A DNA stretch of 64,000 bases from Rhizobiales bacterium 64-17 (GCA_001899285.1 MKWA01000005.1:119592-183591), one strand, 5' to 3'; shown: positions 9,813 through 19,020, counted from the stretch's first letter. Made by a program: numbers and translations. Notes: generated from the sequence alone by a model not told the origin.

Positions 9813-10322
9813 ATGAGCACCGTCACCATCGAGATCCGCCGCGCCAAACCGACCGATGCGTCGGCCGTGGCCGCGACTCATGACGACGCGTGGCGCGCCG
9901 CCTATCGCGGCATCATCCCCGGCGCCGAACTCGACAAGCTGGTCAACCGCCGCGGTCCGGACTGGTGGGACCAGGCGATTCGCAAGGGCAGCCGCATCTC
10001 GCTGCTGCAATTCGGCGATCAGGTCGCGGGCTACACCAATTACGGCCGCAACCGCGCGCGCAGCCTCGCCTATGACGGCGAGGTCTACGAGATTTATCTG
10101 CGGCCGGAATTCCAGGGTCTCGGTTTCGGCCGCCGGCTGTTCTCCGCGGCGCGGCGCGATCTCGCCCAGAGCGGCCTCAAGTCGCTGGTGGTGTGGGCGC
10201 TGTCGGACAACGAACCCGCCGTGTCGTTCTACGGCGCCGTCGGCGGCCGCGCGGTGGCGCGCTCGTCGGAGCGATTCGGCGACAAGACCCTCGACAAGGT
10301 CGCCTACGCCTGGTCGGCGTAA
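9813..10322 (+). CDS. GNAT family N-acetyltransferase
   Basis: Acetyl-CoA-dependent acetyltransferase of 169 residues. The coenzyme-binding motif A is EIYLRPEFQGLGFGRRL (about residues 90-106), with the Q-x-x-G-x-G core, followed by a VVWALSDNEPAVSFYGAVGG motif B segment. The frame stays open upstream to 9720, but the ATG at 9813 (MSTVTIEIRR) starts exactly where GNAT similarity begins. The substrate cannot be told; it might be a small molecule or a ribosomal protein N-terminus. It stands alone, with a palindromic repeat immediately downstream. Confidence 0.88.
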   Translation: MSTVTIEIRRAKPTDASAVAATHDDAWRAAYRGIIPGAELDKLVNRRGPDWWDQAIRKGSRISLLQFGDQVAGYTNYGRNRARSLAYDGEVYEIYLRPEFQGLGFGRRLFSAARRDLAQSGLKSLVVWALSDNEPAVSFYGAVGGRAVARSSERFGDKTLDKVAYAWSA

Positions 10323-10348
10323 TTCTTTGCACGCAACAGCTGTAAGAA

Positions 10349-10474
10349 CCTCATCCTGAGGAGCACGGCGAAGCCGTCGGCGAAGGCGCGCGTCTCGAAG
10401 GATGCAGGCCCCCATGGCGCGACAGTCGGGCTTGCATGGTTCGAGACGCCGCTTCGCGGCTCCTCACCATGAGG
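10349..10474. repeat. Long inverted repeat (CCTCATNNTGAGGAGC family)
   Basis: Outer arms at 10349-10364 (CCTCATCCTGAGGAGC) and 10459-10474 (GCTCCTCACCATGAGG) pair with two mismatches. Inner arms at 10391-10405 (CGTCTCGAAGGATGC) and 10434-10448 pair similarly. The arms are nearly identical to parts of the repeat at 46088-46167. It lies between the convergent GNAT and VOC genes and has no coding potential. Confidence 0.8.
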
Positions 10475-10516
10475 ATTGATGGGATGCCGCAACGCGCGGT
10501 CGGAAGCGGGCCGCCT

Positions 10517-10969
10517 TCACACGTCGGGCGGCGGCGCTTTGCGGTCGGGCGCCATCGGGCTCATCAGGCCGACGGCGATGCCGTCCGGATCTTCGAGGAT
10601 CGCGTAGCGCGCGCCCCAGAACGCATCGAACGGCGCCTGCAGACCGCGATAGCCGGCGCCGGTCATGTCGCGATAGATCGCGTCCACATCGGCCCGCGAC
10701 GCCACATGAAAACTGACGACGACGCGGCCACGCAGATCGGTGCGGCCCTTCCACGCGGTATTCCAGATTTGGGCGAAGGCGTCGGAGTCGATCTCGAAAT
10801 TCAGCGACGGCGCCGCGCTGTCGCGCGACGCGGTGATGTGATGCGCGCCGCTTCGCGTGCGCCAGACCATATCATCCGGAATTTCCACACCGAGCCGGCG
10901 ATAGAATGCCAGCGACGCTTCCATGTCGCCGCTGACGAGATTGACCTGATGCGGGACCGGCCGGTTCAT
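10517..10969 (-). CDS. VOC superfamily protein (glyoxalase/dioxygenase fold)
   Basis: Protein of 150 residues with the paired beta-alpha-beta-beta-beta modules of the vicinal oxygen chelate fold. The first module has HQVNLVSGDMEASLAFYRRLGV, the second ends in ILEDPDGIAVGLMSP, where family members often place a metal-binding glutamate. The first-module His in HQVNL fits a metal ligand. The specific reaction (isomerase, dioxygenase or antibiotic binding) cannot be told. Only the start ATG at 10969 gives a full first module. It is 46 bases upstream of a secreted protein gene on the same strand. Confidence 0.85.
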   Translation of the reverse strand: MNRPVPHQVNLVSGDMEASLAFYRRLGVEIPDDMVWRTRSGAHHITASRDSAAPSLNFEIDSDAFAQIWNTAWKGRTDLRGRVVVSFHVASRADVDAIYRDMTGAGYRGLQAPFDAFWGARYAILEDPDGIAVGLMSPMAPDRKAPPPDV

Positions 10970-11015
10970 GATGCCCTGTTAGTCCGTGGATGCGGCGCGA
11001 CTATGGCCGCGCGCC

Positions 11016-11633
11016 CTAGTCCCCCATCGGCCCGCTGAAACCGGGGCCGCGCTTGCCGGACATCACCGGCTTGTCGCTGCCGCATTTGAAATTGCGCGCG
11101 TATTCGTCGGCAATTTTCTGCGCCAGAACGTTGGCGTCGGGATTGGCGCGCGCATCGACGTAGCCGACGCGGCAGACCGCGCCGGGCGCGCGGCCATCGC
11201 CAAGCCGCGTCACCACCAGCACCTGGCCGGGCACCGTCTTGTCGCCGTCCGCCACCGACGTGCGGAATCGCATGATCGCCGCGAAGGGCGTGAGCTTGCC
11301 GTCCGCGCCGCGCACGGAGCGCCATTCGATGGCCGTGCCCTCGCCGTTGAACGACGCCAGCGTTTCCCTGGCAGCCGGTTCGTTCTTCGCGTTACGCCCG
11401 AAGCTGACATAAAAGCGCATGTCGCCGGAGGTCGCGTAAATCGGAATTCCCTGAAAGCCGGAGCAGCGCCATGCGCCGTAGTCTTCCTCGGCCTTTCCGG
11501 GGGTATAACGGCACTTGTCGATGTCGAATTTGGTGACGCTGCTGACCACGGTTTGCGCCATGGCGGGTGCGATCCAAAATGCCCCGCCGACCGCGACAAT
11601 GGCCGCAAACGTGATCCCCAAAGTCCGGGTCAT
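11016..11633 (-). CDS. Secreted hypothetical protein, Cys-rich periplasmic type
   Basis: Protein of 205 residues with a clear signal peptide (MTRTLGITFAAIVAVGG... cleaved after APAMA, about residue 25). The mature part contains Cys residues in DKCRYTP, WRCSGFQG, AVCRVGY and FKCGSDKP, so two disulfides are possible. The segments YGAWRCSGF and DMRFYVSFG recall the layout of IalB-like envelope proteins but do not match strongly enough for assignment. The frame stays open far upstream into folD antisense; the ATG at 11633 is the only start that gives a signal peptide. Function unknown. Confidence 0.75.
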   Translation of the reverse strand: MTRTLGITFAAIVAVGGAFWIAPAMAQTVVSSVTKFDIDKCRYTPGKAEEDYGAWRCSGFQGIPIYATSGDMRFYVSFGRNAKNEPAARETLASFNGEGTAIEWRSVRGADGKLTPFAAIMRFRTSVADGDKTVPGQVLVVTRLGDGRAPGAVCRVGYVDARANPDANVLAQKIADEYARNFKCGSDKPVMSGKRGPGFSGPMGD

Positions 11634-11698
11634 GGCATTCCTCCGCCGCAGGGCGCACCCAATCATACCCGTTTCGTCGGGCTGGCGCGGCGAAAGGT

Positions 11699-12577
11699 TC
11701 AGAGCGCGGGGGCAGACAAGCCGCGCTGGGCGCAGGCGGCGCGCACCGTATTCGCCAGCAGGCAGGCGATGGTCATCGGCCCGACCCCGCCCGGCACCGG
11801 CGTGATCGCGCCCGCCACCGCCGCCGCGCCGGCATCGACATCGCCGACCACGCGGCTTTTGCCGTCGGCGCCGGCGATGCGGTTGATGCCGACATCGATG
11901 ACGATGGCGCCCGGCTTGATCCAGTCCGCCTTGACGTAATTCGGCCGGCCGATCGCCGCCACCAGCAGATCCGCCTGCCGCGTCAACGCCGGCAGATCGG
12001 CGGTGCGCGAATGGGCGATGGTAACGGTGGCATCCTCCGCCAACAGCAGTTGCGCCACCGGCTTGCCGACGATACCGGAGCGGCCGATCACCAGCGCGTT
12101 GAGACCGGCGAGCGACGGCCGCGCGGTCTTCGCCAGAATCACGCAACCGAGCGGCGTGCACGGCACCAGCCCCGGCAGGCCACGCGCCAGCCGTCCGGCA
12201 TTGAGCGGATGGAAACCGTCCACGTCCTTCGCCGGATCGATCGCCTCGATCACCTTGTGCGGGTCGATCTGCGCCGGTAGCGGCAGTTGCACCAGAATGC
12301 CGCTGACATCGGCGTCCTGATTGAGCTTGCGCACCAAAGCGAGCACATCGGCTTCGCTGGCATCGGCCGGCAGCTTGTGATCGAACGCGCGCATGCCGGC
12401 TTCCATCACCGCGCGGCTCTTGCTGCGCACATAGATTTCGCTCGCCGGATCGGCGCCGACCAAAACAACCGCGAGGCCGGGCCGCACGCTCTGCTCATCG
12501 AGCACGCGCACCGTCGCCGCGACGCGCGCGCGCAGATCAGCCGCGATGCTTTTTCCGTCGATGATGCGCGCGCTCAT
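11699..12577 (-). CDS. folD: Bifunctional methylenetetrahydrofolate dehydrogenase/cyclohydrolase
   Basis: Cytosolic one-carbon enzyme of 292 residues that converts methylene-THF to methenyl-THF (NADP) and then to formyl-[14 protein letters not shown] holds the catalytic lysine, [11 protein letters not shown] and [11 protein letters not shown] are the family's conserved blocks, and the Rossmann part has [14 protein letters not shown]. An upstream extension to 12622 is possible, but ATG at 12577 ([10 protein letters not shown]) is the family start. It lies 10 bases after the DUF167 gene, in the order yggT - DUF167 - folD seen in related genomes. Confidence 0.97.
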   Translation of the reverse strand: MSARIIDGKSIAADLRARVAATVRVLDEQSVRPGLAVVLVGADPASEIYVRSKSRAVMEAGMRAFDHKLPADASEADVLALVRKLNQDADVSGILVQLPLPAQIDPHKVIEAIDPAKDVDGFHPLNAGRLARGLPGLVPCTPLGCVILAKTARPSLAGLNALVIGRSGIVGKPVAQLLLAEDATVTIAHSRTADLPALTRQADLLVAAIGRPNYVKADWIKPGAIVIDVGINRIAGADGKSRVVGDVDAGAAAVAGAITPVPGGVGPMTIACLLANTVRAACAQRGLSAPAL

Positions 12578-12587
12578 GGTGAGGATC

Positions 12588-12911
12588 TCAGGGTGAAGCG
12601 ATGTTGCGCGAGAGCACGGCAATCAGGACTTCCGGGTCGCCGGCAATGGCGAGGCGCTTGATACGGGCGGCCGGCCCGGCAATCAAGCCGATGCTGCTTT
12701 TCGGCACATCAGCAACCTTGGCCAGCAGCGCGACCAGCGCAGCATTGGCCTCGCCCTCGGTTGGCGCGGCCCGCACCCGCGCCTTGAGCACCGCCTGCCC
12801 GTCGGAAAGCGTCGCGATACCGTCGAGCGCATCGCGACCGCCGCGCGGCGTGAGCCGCACGGTGACGACAACGCCGGTGCTGGTCGCCGACCACGGCTGC
12901 GCCGGGATCAT
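12588..12911 (-). CDS. DUF167 (YggU family) protein
   Basis: Small basic protein of 107 residues with the DUF167 core [30 protein letters not shown] and [15 protein letters not shown]. The last block is the family's conserved KS-x-V-x-hx-G-x2-SR-K region. Structures of the family show a compact alpha/beta fold, but the role is unknown. It starts 4 bases after the YggT gene ends and lies 10 bases before folD, so the three genes appear to be one transcript. Confidence 0.92.
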   Translation of the reverse strand: MIPAQPWSATSTGVVVTVRLTPRGGRDALDGIATLSDGQAVLKARVRAAPTEGEANAALVALLAKVADVPKSSIGLIAGPAARIKRLAIAGDPEVLIAVLSRNIASP

Positions 12912-12915
12912 GCGC

Positions 12916-13206
12916 TCAGAACACGTTGGGATAGATGTAGCGGGCGATCACGCTCTGCAGGAAGAAGATGATCAGGATCAGGATCACCGGCGAGACGTCG
13001 ATGCCGCCGAGATTGGGCAGCAAATTGCGGATCGGCCGCAGCACCGGTTCGGTGATCCGATAGAGGAAGTCGCCGACCATCGCCACGAAGGTGTTGCGGG
13101 TATTGACCACGTTGAAGGCGATCAGCCACGACAGGATCGCCGCGGCGATCAGCAGCCAGACATAGAGCTGGAGCACCAGCAGGATGACATCGAGGATCGA
13201 GCGCAT
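12916..13206 (-). CDS. YggT family membrane protein
   Basis: Integral membrane protein of 96 residues with two hydrophobic blocks, ILLVLQLYVWLLIAAAILSW and VILILIIFFLQSVIARYIY, joined by the typical RITEPVLRPIRNLLPNLGGIDVSP region (about residues 45-70), which is the YggT signature. The family has been linked to osmotic tolerance and cell division, without a settled mechanism. The frame remains open upstream to 13359, but the ATG at 13206 matches the family start. It heads the yggT - DUF167 - folD group. Confidence 0.93.
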   Translation of the reverse strand: MRSILDVILLVLQLYVWLLIAAAILSWLIAFNVVNTRNTFVAMVGDFLYRITEPVLRPIRNLLPNLGGIDVSPVILILIIFFLQSVIARYIYPNVF

Positions 13207-13478
13207 GATCGGACGGTTTGCCTTGCTTTTGGGCTTGCTTGGTTTGCGTACTTGGTTCGCTTGCCTTGCGTGATGACGTGCATCAGGCCGACGGGCCGGG
13301 CGGCCCGGAACTGGCCGGATATGCGGGCGAACCGTAGCGGGAAGCCCCCGCCGGAACAAGCAACCCGTCGTCGCGGCCGACCCGACGTGGCCGGCCGAAT
13401 GGCCATCCTTGACAGCCCTACCCCCAACGCCTTACACCCCCGCCACTCGTGCCGGTCGCGACCATCCGGCACATCGGC

Positions 13479-13554
<76 letters not shown>

Positions 13555-13614
13555 ACTTCCTTCCCAGATTTTCCCGTTCCAGCCGCCGCGATTGATGCCG
13601 CCTGACGGCGGCCC

Positions 13615-15081
13615 TCACCGCCGTGCCGTGCGGCCCTCGCGGCCAGTGAGCGCCGTGACCGGGATTTCGATCGTGCAGCGCAGCCCCTCGGGCGCGTAGT
13701 CGAGTTTCGCATTGCCGCCCAGTTCGGAGGCGATGCTGCCCTCGATCAGGCTCGAGCCGAAGCCGCGCCGCGACGGCACCGTCACCGGCGGCCCGCCCTG
13801 CTCCACCCATTCGATCCGCACATGCGCCGGCCGCGCCGCCCGCGCCTTGTGCTCCTCCCAGTTCAGCTCCAGCCGGCCGGACGAGGTCGACAACGCGCCG
13901 TATTTGGCGGCGTTGGTAGTGAGTTCATGGAACGCCATCGCCAGCGTCAGCGCCGCGCGCGGCCGCAGCGTGATGTCCGCGCCGCGCAGCAACGCGCGGC
14001 CGCTGCCGCCCGGCACGTAAGGCGCGAGCGAGCCCGAGACGATGTCGCGCAGCCCGGCATGCGCCCAGTGTTCGCGCGTGAGCTGATCATGCGCCTTCGA
14101 CAGCGCGATCAGCCGCCCTTCGAACCGCTCGCGGAACGCGGCCGGCGACTGGACGCCGCGCGCCGATTGCGACGCCAGCGACTGCACCGTCGCCAGCGTG
14201 TTCTTGACGCGATGATTAAGCTCGTCGACCAGAAGCTTCTGCCGCTGCTCGGCGAGCTTGCGCGCGGTGATGTCCTGCACCACGCGCACCGCATAGAGAA
14301 ACCGGCCGTCGGCGTCGCGCACCGACTGCGAGCGCACCGACATCCAGATGACACGGCCGTCGCGGCGGGTGAAGCGCTTCTCGACCGAATAGAAATCGAT
14401 CTCGCCGGCGGCCTGACGCGTCCAGGCATCACGATCGGGATCGATGTCGTCCTTGAAGGTGTGGCGGAACAGGCGGTTGTTCAGGAGATCGTCGCGCTTG
14501 TAGCCGGTGATGTCGCAGATCGTCTCATTGACGCGGATGAAGCAGCCGTCCGCGTCCACCTCGGAGATGCCGATGGCGGCATGCTCGTAGGTCGCCGCCA
14601 TGCGCTGCTGTTCCTCGCGCAACGCCCGGCGCGAGGCCCGCAGATTTTCCTCCACCGCCTTGCGCTCGGTGATGTCAAGAAAGCAGTTCACCGCGCCGAT
14701 GACCTGCCCGCTTTCGTTCTTCAGCGGATCGATGTTGAGCCACAGCGTCACGCGGCTGCCGTCCCACCGCTCGACGATCAATTCCTTGTCGCGCACCGGC
14801 GCGCCGGTCACCAGCACCTGCTGCAGCATCGAATGCGGCAGCGGTTCGCCGTCCAGCTCGAGGAATTTGCAGCCGGCAACAAAGTCGCTGTGCGGCTCGC
14901 CGCGTTGCGGGGTGCGTCCCCAGATCGTCACCGCATGGCGGTTGAATTGCAGGATGTGCCCGTCGGCATCGCAGATGACGGCGGCGATCGGCAGCAGATC
15001 GAGAAAGCCATCGGATGCTTGCAGCGCTTCAGCGATAAACGACGACGGACGACGCCCGTTTCCGCCCTCTGCCTGCTTCAC
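13615..15081 (-). CDS. PAS-domain sensor histidine kinase, HWE type
   Basis: Soluble sensor kinase of 488 residues. Two PAS domains (about residues 15-140 and 160-285) end in FLDITERKAVEEN and VVQDITARKLAEQ. The phosphoacceptor block is DELNHRVKNTLATVQSLASQ, the N box is HELTTNAAKYGALS, and the WVEQGGPPV and GFGSSLIEGSIASELGG blocks mark the HWE class, which often feeds the alphaproteobacterial general stress response. No membrane segment is present. The start is the GTG at 15081: GGAGG lies 7 bases upstream, while the longer frame to 15141 begins with TTG. No response regulator is adjacent. Confidence 0.92.
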   Translation of the reverse strand: MKQAEGGNGRRPSSFIAEALQASDGFLDLLPIAAVICDADGHILQFNRHAVTIWGRTPQRGEPHSDFVAGCKFLELDGEPLPHSMLQQVLVTGAPVRDKELIVERWDGSRVTLWLNIDPLKNESGQVIGAVNCFLDITERKAVEENLRASRRALREEQQRMAATYEHAAIGISEVDADGCFIRVNETICDITGYKRDDLLNNRLFRHTFKDDIDPDRDAWTRQAAGEIDFYSVEKRFTRRDGRVIWMSVRSQSVRDADGRFLYAVRVVQDITARKLAEQRQKLLVDELNHRVKNTLATVQSLASQSARGVQSPAAFRERFEGRLIALSKAHDQLTREHWAHAGLRDIVSGSLAPYVPGGSGRALLRGADITLRPRAALTLAMAFHELTTNAAKYGALSTSSGRLELNWEEHKARAARPAHVRIEWVEQGGPPVTVPSRRGFGSSLIEGSIASELGGNAKLDYAPEGLRCTIEIPVTALTGREGRTARR

Positions 15082-15141
15082 TCCAGCGCCTCCGCGTCCA
15101 CGGACACGGGTTCCACGACACGGCCCGATCCACGGCGGCAA

Positions 15142-15169
15142 GTATTACCGTCGCCGGCAAATCTCACAA
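15142..15169 (-). promoter_or_regulatory. Putative promoter of the HWE kinase gene
   Basis: Read on the minus strand, TTGTGA (15164-15169) and TAATAC (15142-15147) are separated by 16 bases. It lies 61 bases before the GTG start. This also argues against a start at 15141, which would leave almost no leader. Confidence 0.4.
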
Positions 15170-15212
15170 GACAAACGACCCAGAAGCCGCGTCAACACAG
15201 TCAGGTCAGACC

Positions 15213-15956
15213 CTAGGCGGAACCGGCGACGCCCTTGACGTCCGGCTGTGCGCCGGCGTCATGACCCGGCAGCTCGATCCAGCGGTGGAGAAACGCCATC
15301 AGCCAGTTGCGGAACGCGAGATCATAGACCGGCCGGTCGGCGAAATGCGCCGCGCGCGGCTTGGCGTTGGGCAACTCAAAGCGATGCGCGCCGCGGACGG
15401 TCCAGCGGCACATCATCGCGTGCGTCACCTCCGGATGGAACTGGAGCGCGTAGCCTGTGCCGTAACGAAACGCCTGCACCGAGAACGTGTCGCCTTCCGC
15501 CAGCAGCGTCGCGCCGGCGGGCAGCGCGAAACCCTCGCGATGCCACTGATAGACATGATCCGGCCAGACGTCGCAGACCGCGAGGCCATCGGCGGTGGGG
15601 CGGATCGGGTAATAGCCGACCTCGGCGTGACCGTCCGGATGCGGCGACACCGGGGCGCCGAGGTGCCGCGCCATCATCTGCGCACCGAGGCAGATGCCGA
15701 GGAACGGCTTGTTGTCGCGCAGCGGCACGCCGACGAAATCGATCTCGCGCTTGACGAATTCTTCGGTGTCGTTGGCGCTCTGCGGCCCGCCGAAGATCAC
15801 CGCCGCGGCGTGCTCCCGCATGGTCGCGGGCAAGGCATCGCCCAGTGCCGGCCGGCGCACATCGAGCGGAAAACCCATGCGCATCAGCGCCTGCCCGACC
15901 CGGCCGGGCGAGGAATTCTGCTGATGCAGAACGAGGAGAACGGGTTGCTTCATCAT
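15213..15956 (-). CDS. Class I glutamine amidotransferase-like protein
   Basis: Protein of 247 residues from the ATG at 15956 (MMKQPVLLVL). The nucleophile elbow is LGICLGAQMMA with Cys in GICLG, and the His-Glu pair is in ALQFHPEVTHAM, so the Cys-His-Glu triad is intact. VIFGGPQSANDTEE is the oxyanion-side motif. The protein is a free-standing GMP-synthase-like amidotransferase domain without a synthase partner nearby; such proteins may hydrolyse glutamine or gamma-glutamyl compounds. Frame remains open to a GTG at 15995, which I consider less likely. Substrate unknown. Confidence 0.87.
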   Translation of the reverse strand: MMKQPVLLVLHQQNSSPGRVGQALMRMGFPLDVRRPALGDALPATMREHAAAVIFGGPQSANDTEEFVKREIDFVGVPLRDNKPFLGICLGAQMMARHLGAPVSPHPDGHAEVGYYPIRPTADGLAVCDVWPDHVYQWHREGFALPAGATLLAEGDTFSVQAFRYGTGYALQFHPEVTHAMMCRWTVRGAHRFELPNAKPRAAHFADRPVYDLAFRNWLMAFLHRWIELPGHDAGAQPDVKGVAGSA

Positions 15957-16081
15957 CAAATCGCGGCGCCGAATCGCAGCCTGCCGCGTCACCACGGCGC
16001 TTTATTGGTAATCGCTCGTGGCAGCTTTGCAACCGCGTTGGCGGCCCTCTGCCATGAAGCGGAAGCGGAGCCGCCCGCGTC

Positions 16082-16885
16082 TCAGTCGAGGTTCTGTCGC
16101 CCCCGGCGGCGGGCCTGCCGCGCTCCGACGATGCCGAGCAGAACGGCGTTGGGAACAAGCGACATGACGAATACCACGGCTTTCATCACCAAACCGGGAA
16201 TGGCCCGCCGTCGCCCCGCCATCAGCGCGCGATAGCCGTCGGCCGCGACGATTTCGGCCGGCACCGACATGAGGCCCGGCGCGATATTGCCCTTGATGCC
16301 GGCTCGCGCCGCAAATTCGGTCGCGACCGGGCCGGGGCACAGCGCGGTGACGCGCACGCCGAACGGCTTCAGTTCCGCCGACAGCGCCTCGCTGAACGAC
16401 AGCACATAGGCCTTGCTGGCGTAATAGACCGCCATGCCCGGACCCGGCACAAAGGCGGCGACCGACGCGACATTGAGGATGCCGCCGCGATGCCGCGCGA
16501 TGATTTCGGCAAAGCGCAGCGACAGTTCGGTCAGCACCCGCACGTTGAGATCGATCATCGCGAGTTGCTCGTCGCGCGACAGCCGCACCGCGGTGCCGAC
16601 CAGACCGAAGCCGGCATTGTTGACGAGATATTGCGGCTCGACGCCTTCCTGTTGCAGCGTCTGCGCCAGTTGCTCCACCGCCCCCGGCGCCAGCAGATCG
16701 CAGGTGACGACCAGCGGCGGCGGCGCGCCGCTCGCGGCAATCTCCGCCGCCAGCGTTTCCAGCCGCTCGGTACGCCGCGCCAGCAGAACGAGCGCGTGGC
16801 CGTGCCGGGCAAACACCCGCGCCAGTTCGGCGCCGATGCCGGCGGACGCGCCGGTGATGACGGTGACCGGACGCGGCGCCGTCAT
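16082..16885 (-). CDS. Short-chain dehydrogenase/reductase (SDR)
   Basis: NAD(P)-dependent oxidoreductase of 267 residues, classical SDR. The cofactor motif is TGASAGIGAELARVFA (about residues 11-26), NNAGFGLVG follows near residue 88, and the catalytic Ser and YYASK lie at about residues 140-158. A C-terminal hydrophobic stretch (VMKAVVFVMSLVPNAVLLGIVG) could anchor it to the membrane, as in DltE-like SDRs. Its start codon overlaps the TerB gene stop by 4 bases (ATGA), so the two are translationally coupled. Substrate unknown. Confidence 0.9.
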   Translation of the reverse strand: MTAPRPVTVITGASAGIGAELARVFARHGHALVLLARRTERLETLAAEIAASGAPPPLVVTCDLLAPGAVEQLAQTLQQEGVEPQYLVNNAGFGLVGTAVRLSRDEQLAMIDLNVRVLTELSLRFAEIIARHRGGILNVASVAAFVPGPGMAVYYASKAYVLSFSEALSAELKPFGVRVTALCPGPVATEFAARAGIKGNIAPGLMSVPAEIVAADGYRALMAGRRRAIPGLVMKAVVFVMSLVPNAVLLGIVGARQARRRGRQNLD

Positions 16886-17358
16886 GAATTGTCTCCACCG
16901 ATATCGCCGGCGCGTGCCTGCGCCTGCTGGCGCAGCGCGATGCGCGTCTCCCGCGAGACGCCGAGCAGGTCGGCAGCGCGCCAGATCAGATTGCTTTCAA
17001 ACTCGGTCGCCCGGCCATCGGCGAACACCACGTCCCACATCGACGCCACCAGCCGCTCACGATCGGCAGCGTCGAGCACGCGATTGAGCCGCGCGGTGAA
17101 GCCGTAGAGATCGATCGCCTCGCGCTCAACGGCGGAGGCTTCGTCGATCAGCGCGTCGATGCTCGCATCGTCGAGGGAAAAGCGACGGCGCAGGATATCG
17201 CGCAGCGTCTCGCGCTCGGCGGTCGAGAACACGCCGTCGATACCGCCGATATGGATCAGCAGCGCGGCGGCAGCGACGCGGAAATCGTCCGGTGCGAACC
17301 GCGGCGGCGATCCACTGTCGGACAGGGTGCTCATCAGGTTTTTCAGGGCGGCCAGCAT
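16882..17358 (-). CDS. TerB family protein
   Basis: Protein of 158 residues, all helical by composition, with the TerB-like acid-rich pattern: AALLIHIGGIDGVFSTAERETLRDIL near the N-terminus and LVASMWDVVFADGRATEFESNLIWRAADLLGV in the second half. The D-G-x-hxxxE repeat in both halves is the family's internal repeat and may bind metal. Such proteins occur apart from tellurite operons and their role is uncertain. The gene overlaps the downstream SDR by 4 bases. Confidence 0.85.
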   Translation of the reverse strand: MLAALKNLMSTLSDSGSPPRFAPDDFRVAAAALLIHIGGIDGVFSTAERETLRDILRRRFSLDDASIDALIDEASAVEREAIDLYGFTARLNRVLDAADRERLVASMWDVVFADGRATEFESNLIWRAADLLGVSRETRIALRQQAQARAGDIGGDNS

Positions 17359-17413
17359 GGACCCGTTCTAGAGCATGAGGTGGAAAGGGGAAACCCGTGC
17401 GTGTCAGCGCGCG

Positions 17414-18709
17414 TCATCGCGCATCTTGCGGCGCGGTATCCGCCGGCAGGGTGAGCCGGATCAGCGCGGCGACGATCAGCGTCAGCGCGCCGACGGCGGC
17501 AAACAGCATGGCGATGGTGATGCCGAGGCTCTGCAGCAGCGCGACCAGCACCGTCGCGCCGGTCATGAAGGCCGCATTGAGGATATTGACCGCCGCCACC
17601 GTGCGCGCGCGGAAATTGGCGCCGGCCCAGGCCTGCACAGCGGCGAACACCGGCACGATGTAAAGGCCGCCGCCGATGGCGATGCCGGCGAGATCGAGCG
17701 CGACGCGCAGACCGCGCGCGGTGCCGAGCAGTTCGCCGGGCGACAAAGCGCCTCCGGCCGCATCAACGCCCCACAGCGCGAGGCCGAGATCGAATGCCGC
17801 GAGGCCGAGCACCACGGCGCCGGCGATGGTGATGCCGAGCACGATGCGGCCGCGCGCGAGGATCGCCGCCAGTGCCGAGCCGCAGCCGACCGCGACCGAG
17901 AACAGCGCGAGATAGACCGTCACCGCATGTTCGTCGCCGCCGAGCCGCGCCTTGATCAGCGGCGGCAGCAACGAGAGCGTGACGATACCTGCGAGCCAGA
18001 ACCAGCTCGTCACCAGCGCGCCCCACCACAACCGGCCGTCGCCGCGCAACTGCCGCAGCAGCGTGCCGGTGGAGGAAAAGATGTTGCGCGCAATCAGAAG
18101 ATCCGGCGCGGATTCCCGCGTCGCCGGAATGAACAGGCTCGACAGCCAGCAGGCGAGCGCGAACAGCGCAATGATCAGCGCGATCACGACCGCACCGGCG
18201 ACCGCGGCGAAATAGCCGGCGGCGATGGTACCGGTGAGGATGGCGATGAAGGTCGCGCCCTCGACCAGCGCGTTCGCCGACGGCAGCGCCGACGACGGCA
18301 GATGATCCGGCAGGATGCCGTATTTGATCGGGCCGAACAGCGCGGCGATGACGCCGAAACCGAACAGCGCGGCGAACAGAACCGGCAACGATGCCAGCAA
18401 AAACCCGGCAATGGCGACGAAGGCGATGGCGATCTCGCCGAGCTTGAGCCGCTGCGCCACCCGCGCCTTGTCGTAACGATCCGCCAGTTCGCCGCCGAGT
18501 GCCGACAAGACGAAATACGGAAAGATGAAGATCGCACCGGCGAGCGTGATCAGCACCTCGCCCTGGGTATGCGACATGGACGCATCGCCGATGCGGAACA
18601 GGATCAGAAAGACCAGCGCGGTCTTGAGGAAATTGTCGTTGAAGGCGGAAAAGAACTGGCACCAGAACAGCGGCGCGAAACGGCGCGAGAGCAGCAGATT
18701 CACGGTCAC
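17414..18709 (-). CDS. MFS transporter, lysophospholipid transporter (LplT)-like
   Basis: Membrane carrier of 431 residues with about 12 membrane segments. The N-terminus RRFAPLFWCQFFSAFNDNFLKTALV closely resembles LplT and the carrier half of LplT-Aas fusion proteins, which flip lysophospholipids for re-acylation. FGPIKYGILPDHLP, the characteristic block after segment four, is also present. No acyltransferase gene is adjacent, so the partner would be elsewhere. The start is GTG at 18709, with GGAG 4 bases upstream; a second GTG at 18703 is in frame. Assignment to the LplT branch is from sequence resemblance only. Confidence 0.85.
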   Translation of the reverse strand: MTVNLLLSRRFAPLFWCQFFSAFNDNFLKTALVFLILFRIGDASMSHTQGEVLITLAGAIFIFPYFVLSALGGELADRYDKARVAQRLKLGEIAIAFVAIAGFLLASLPVLFAALFGFGVIAALFGPIKYGILPDHLPSSALPSANALVEGATFIAILTGTIAAGYFAAVAGAVVIALIIALFALACWLSSLFIPATRESAPDLLIARNIFSSTGTLLRQLRGDGRLWWGALVTSWFWLAGIVTLSLLPPLIKARLGGDEHAVTVYLALFSVAVGCGSALAAILARGRIVLGITIAGAVVLGLAAFDLGLALWGVDAAGGALSPGELLGTARGLRVALDLAGIAIGGGLYIVPVFAAVQAWAGANFRARTVAAVNILNAAFMTGATVLVALLQSLGITIAMLFAAVGALTLIVAALIRLTLPADTAPQDAR

Positions 18710-18800
18710 TCGTCTCCGGCTTGGTTAGGCAAGTTCTCGATCATGCAAGCGGGCGTCGTCTGCGCGGCGACGACGATGACCGGAACAAGATGACCGTAAC

Positions 18801-18826
18801 AAAAAGGGGCGGTGGAAACCGCCCCT
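18801..18826 (-). terminator. Intrinsic terminator of the 31-codon transcript
   Basis: AGGGGCGGT (18805-18813) and ACCGCCCCT (18818-18826) form a perfect 9-bp stem with a GGAA loop. On the minus strand it is followed by TTTTT (18801-18805 read in reverse), so it stops minus-strand transcription. The unit it ends is the short gene at 18925-19020. No other minus-strand gene lies between. Confidence 0.75.
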
Positions 18827-18924
18827 CACGCACACCCGACACAGCTTTTACGCAAACGCTACGCTCTCACGCAACCCACATGGTTTTTTTTGAAAAAGGT
18901 TCGCCGTCCGATCAGAACCACCGG

Positions 18925-19020
18925 TCAGAAGCGGATCGTTCGCTTCGCCGGCTGCATCATCACCGCGGCCACAGTGAGACCGACGGCCGCCAGGATCGAA
19001 ATGACGAAGAGCATCAGCAT
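18925..19020 (-). CDS. Small 31-residue single-pass membrane peptide
   Basis: A 32-codon frame starts at ATG 19020 and ends at TGA 18925. The start is preceded by a full AGGAGG (19028-19033) with 7-base spacing, one of the strongest ribosome binding sites in the window. The peptide is MLMLFVISILAAVG at its start, continues as one hydrophobic helix to about residue 22, and ends in a basic tail, KRTIRF, so it should sit in the inner membrane with the tail in the cytoplasm. An EcfG-like promoter lies at 19070-19094 and an intrinsic terminator at 18801-18826, making it a complete single-gene unit. Not recognised; function unknown. Confidence 0.65.
   Translation of the reverse strand: MLMLFVISILAAVGLTVAAVMMQPAKRTIRF

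Noticed and set aside
16882..17358. Tellurite resistance operon
   Set aside because: Only a lone TerB-like protein is present, coupled to an SDR; no TerC, TerD or TerZ homologue is near.
17375..18793. Long plus-strand frame opposite the LplT-like carrier
   Set aside because: Product is rich in Arg/Gln/Glu/His with no recognisable domain; the minus-strand frame has about 12 membrane helices and conserved motifs.
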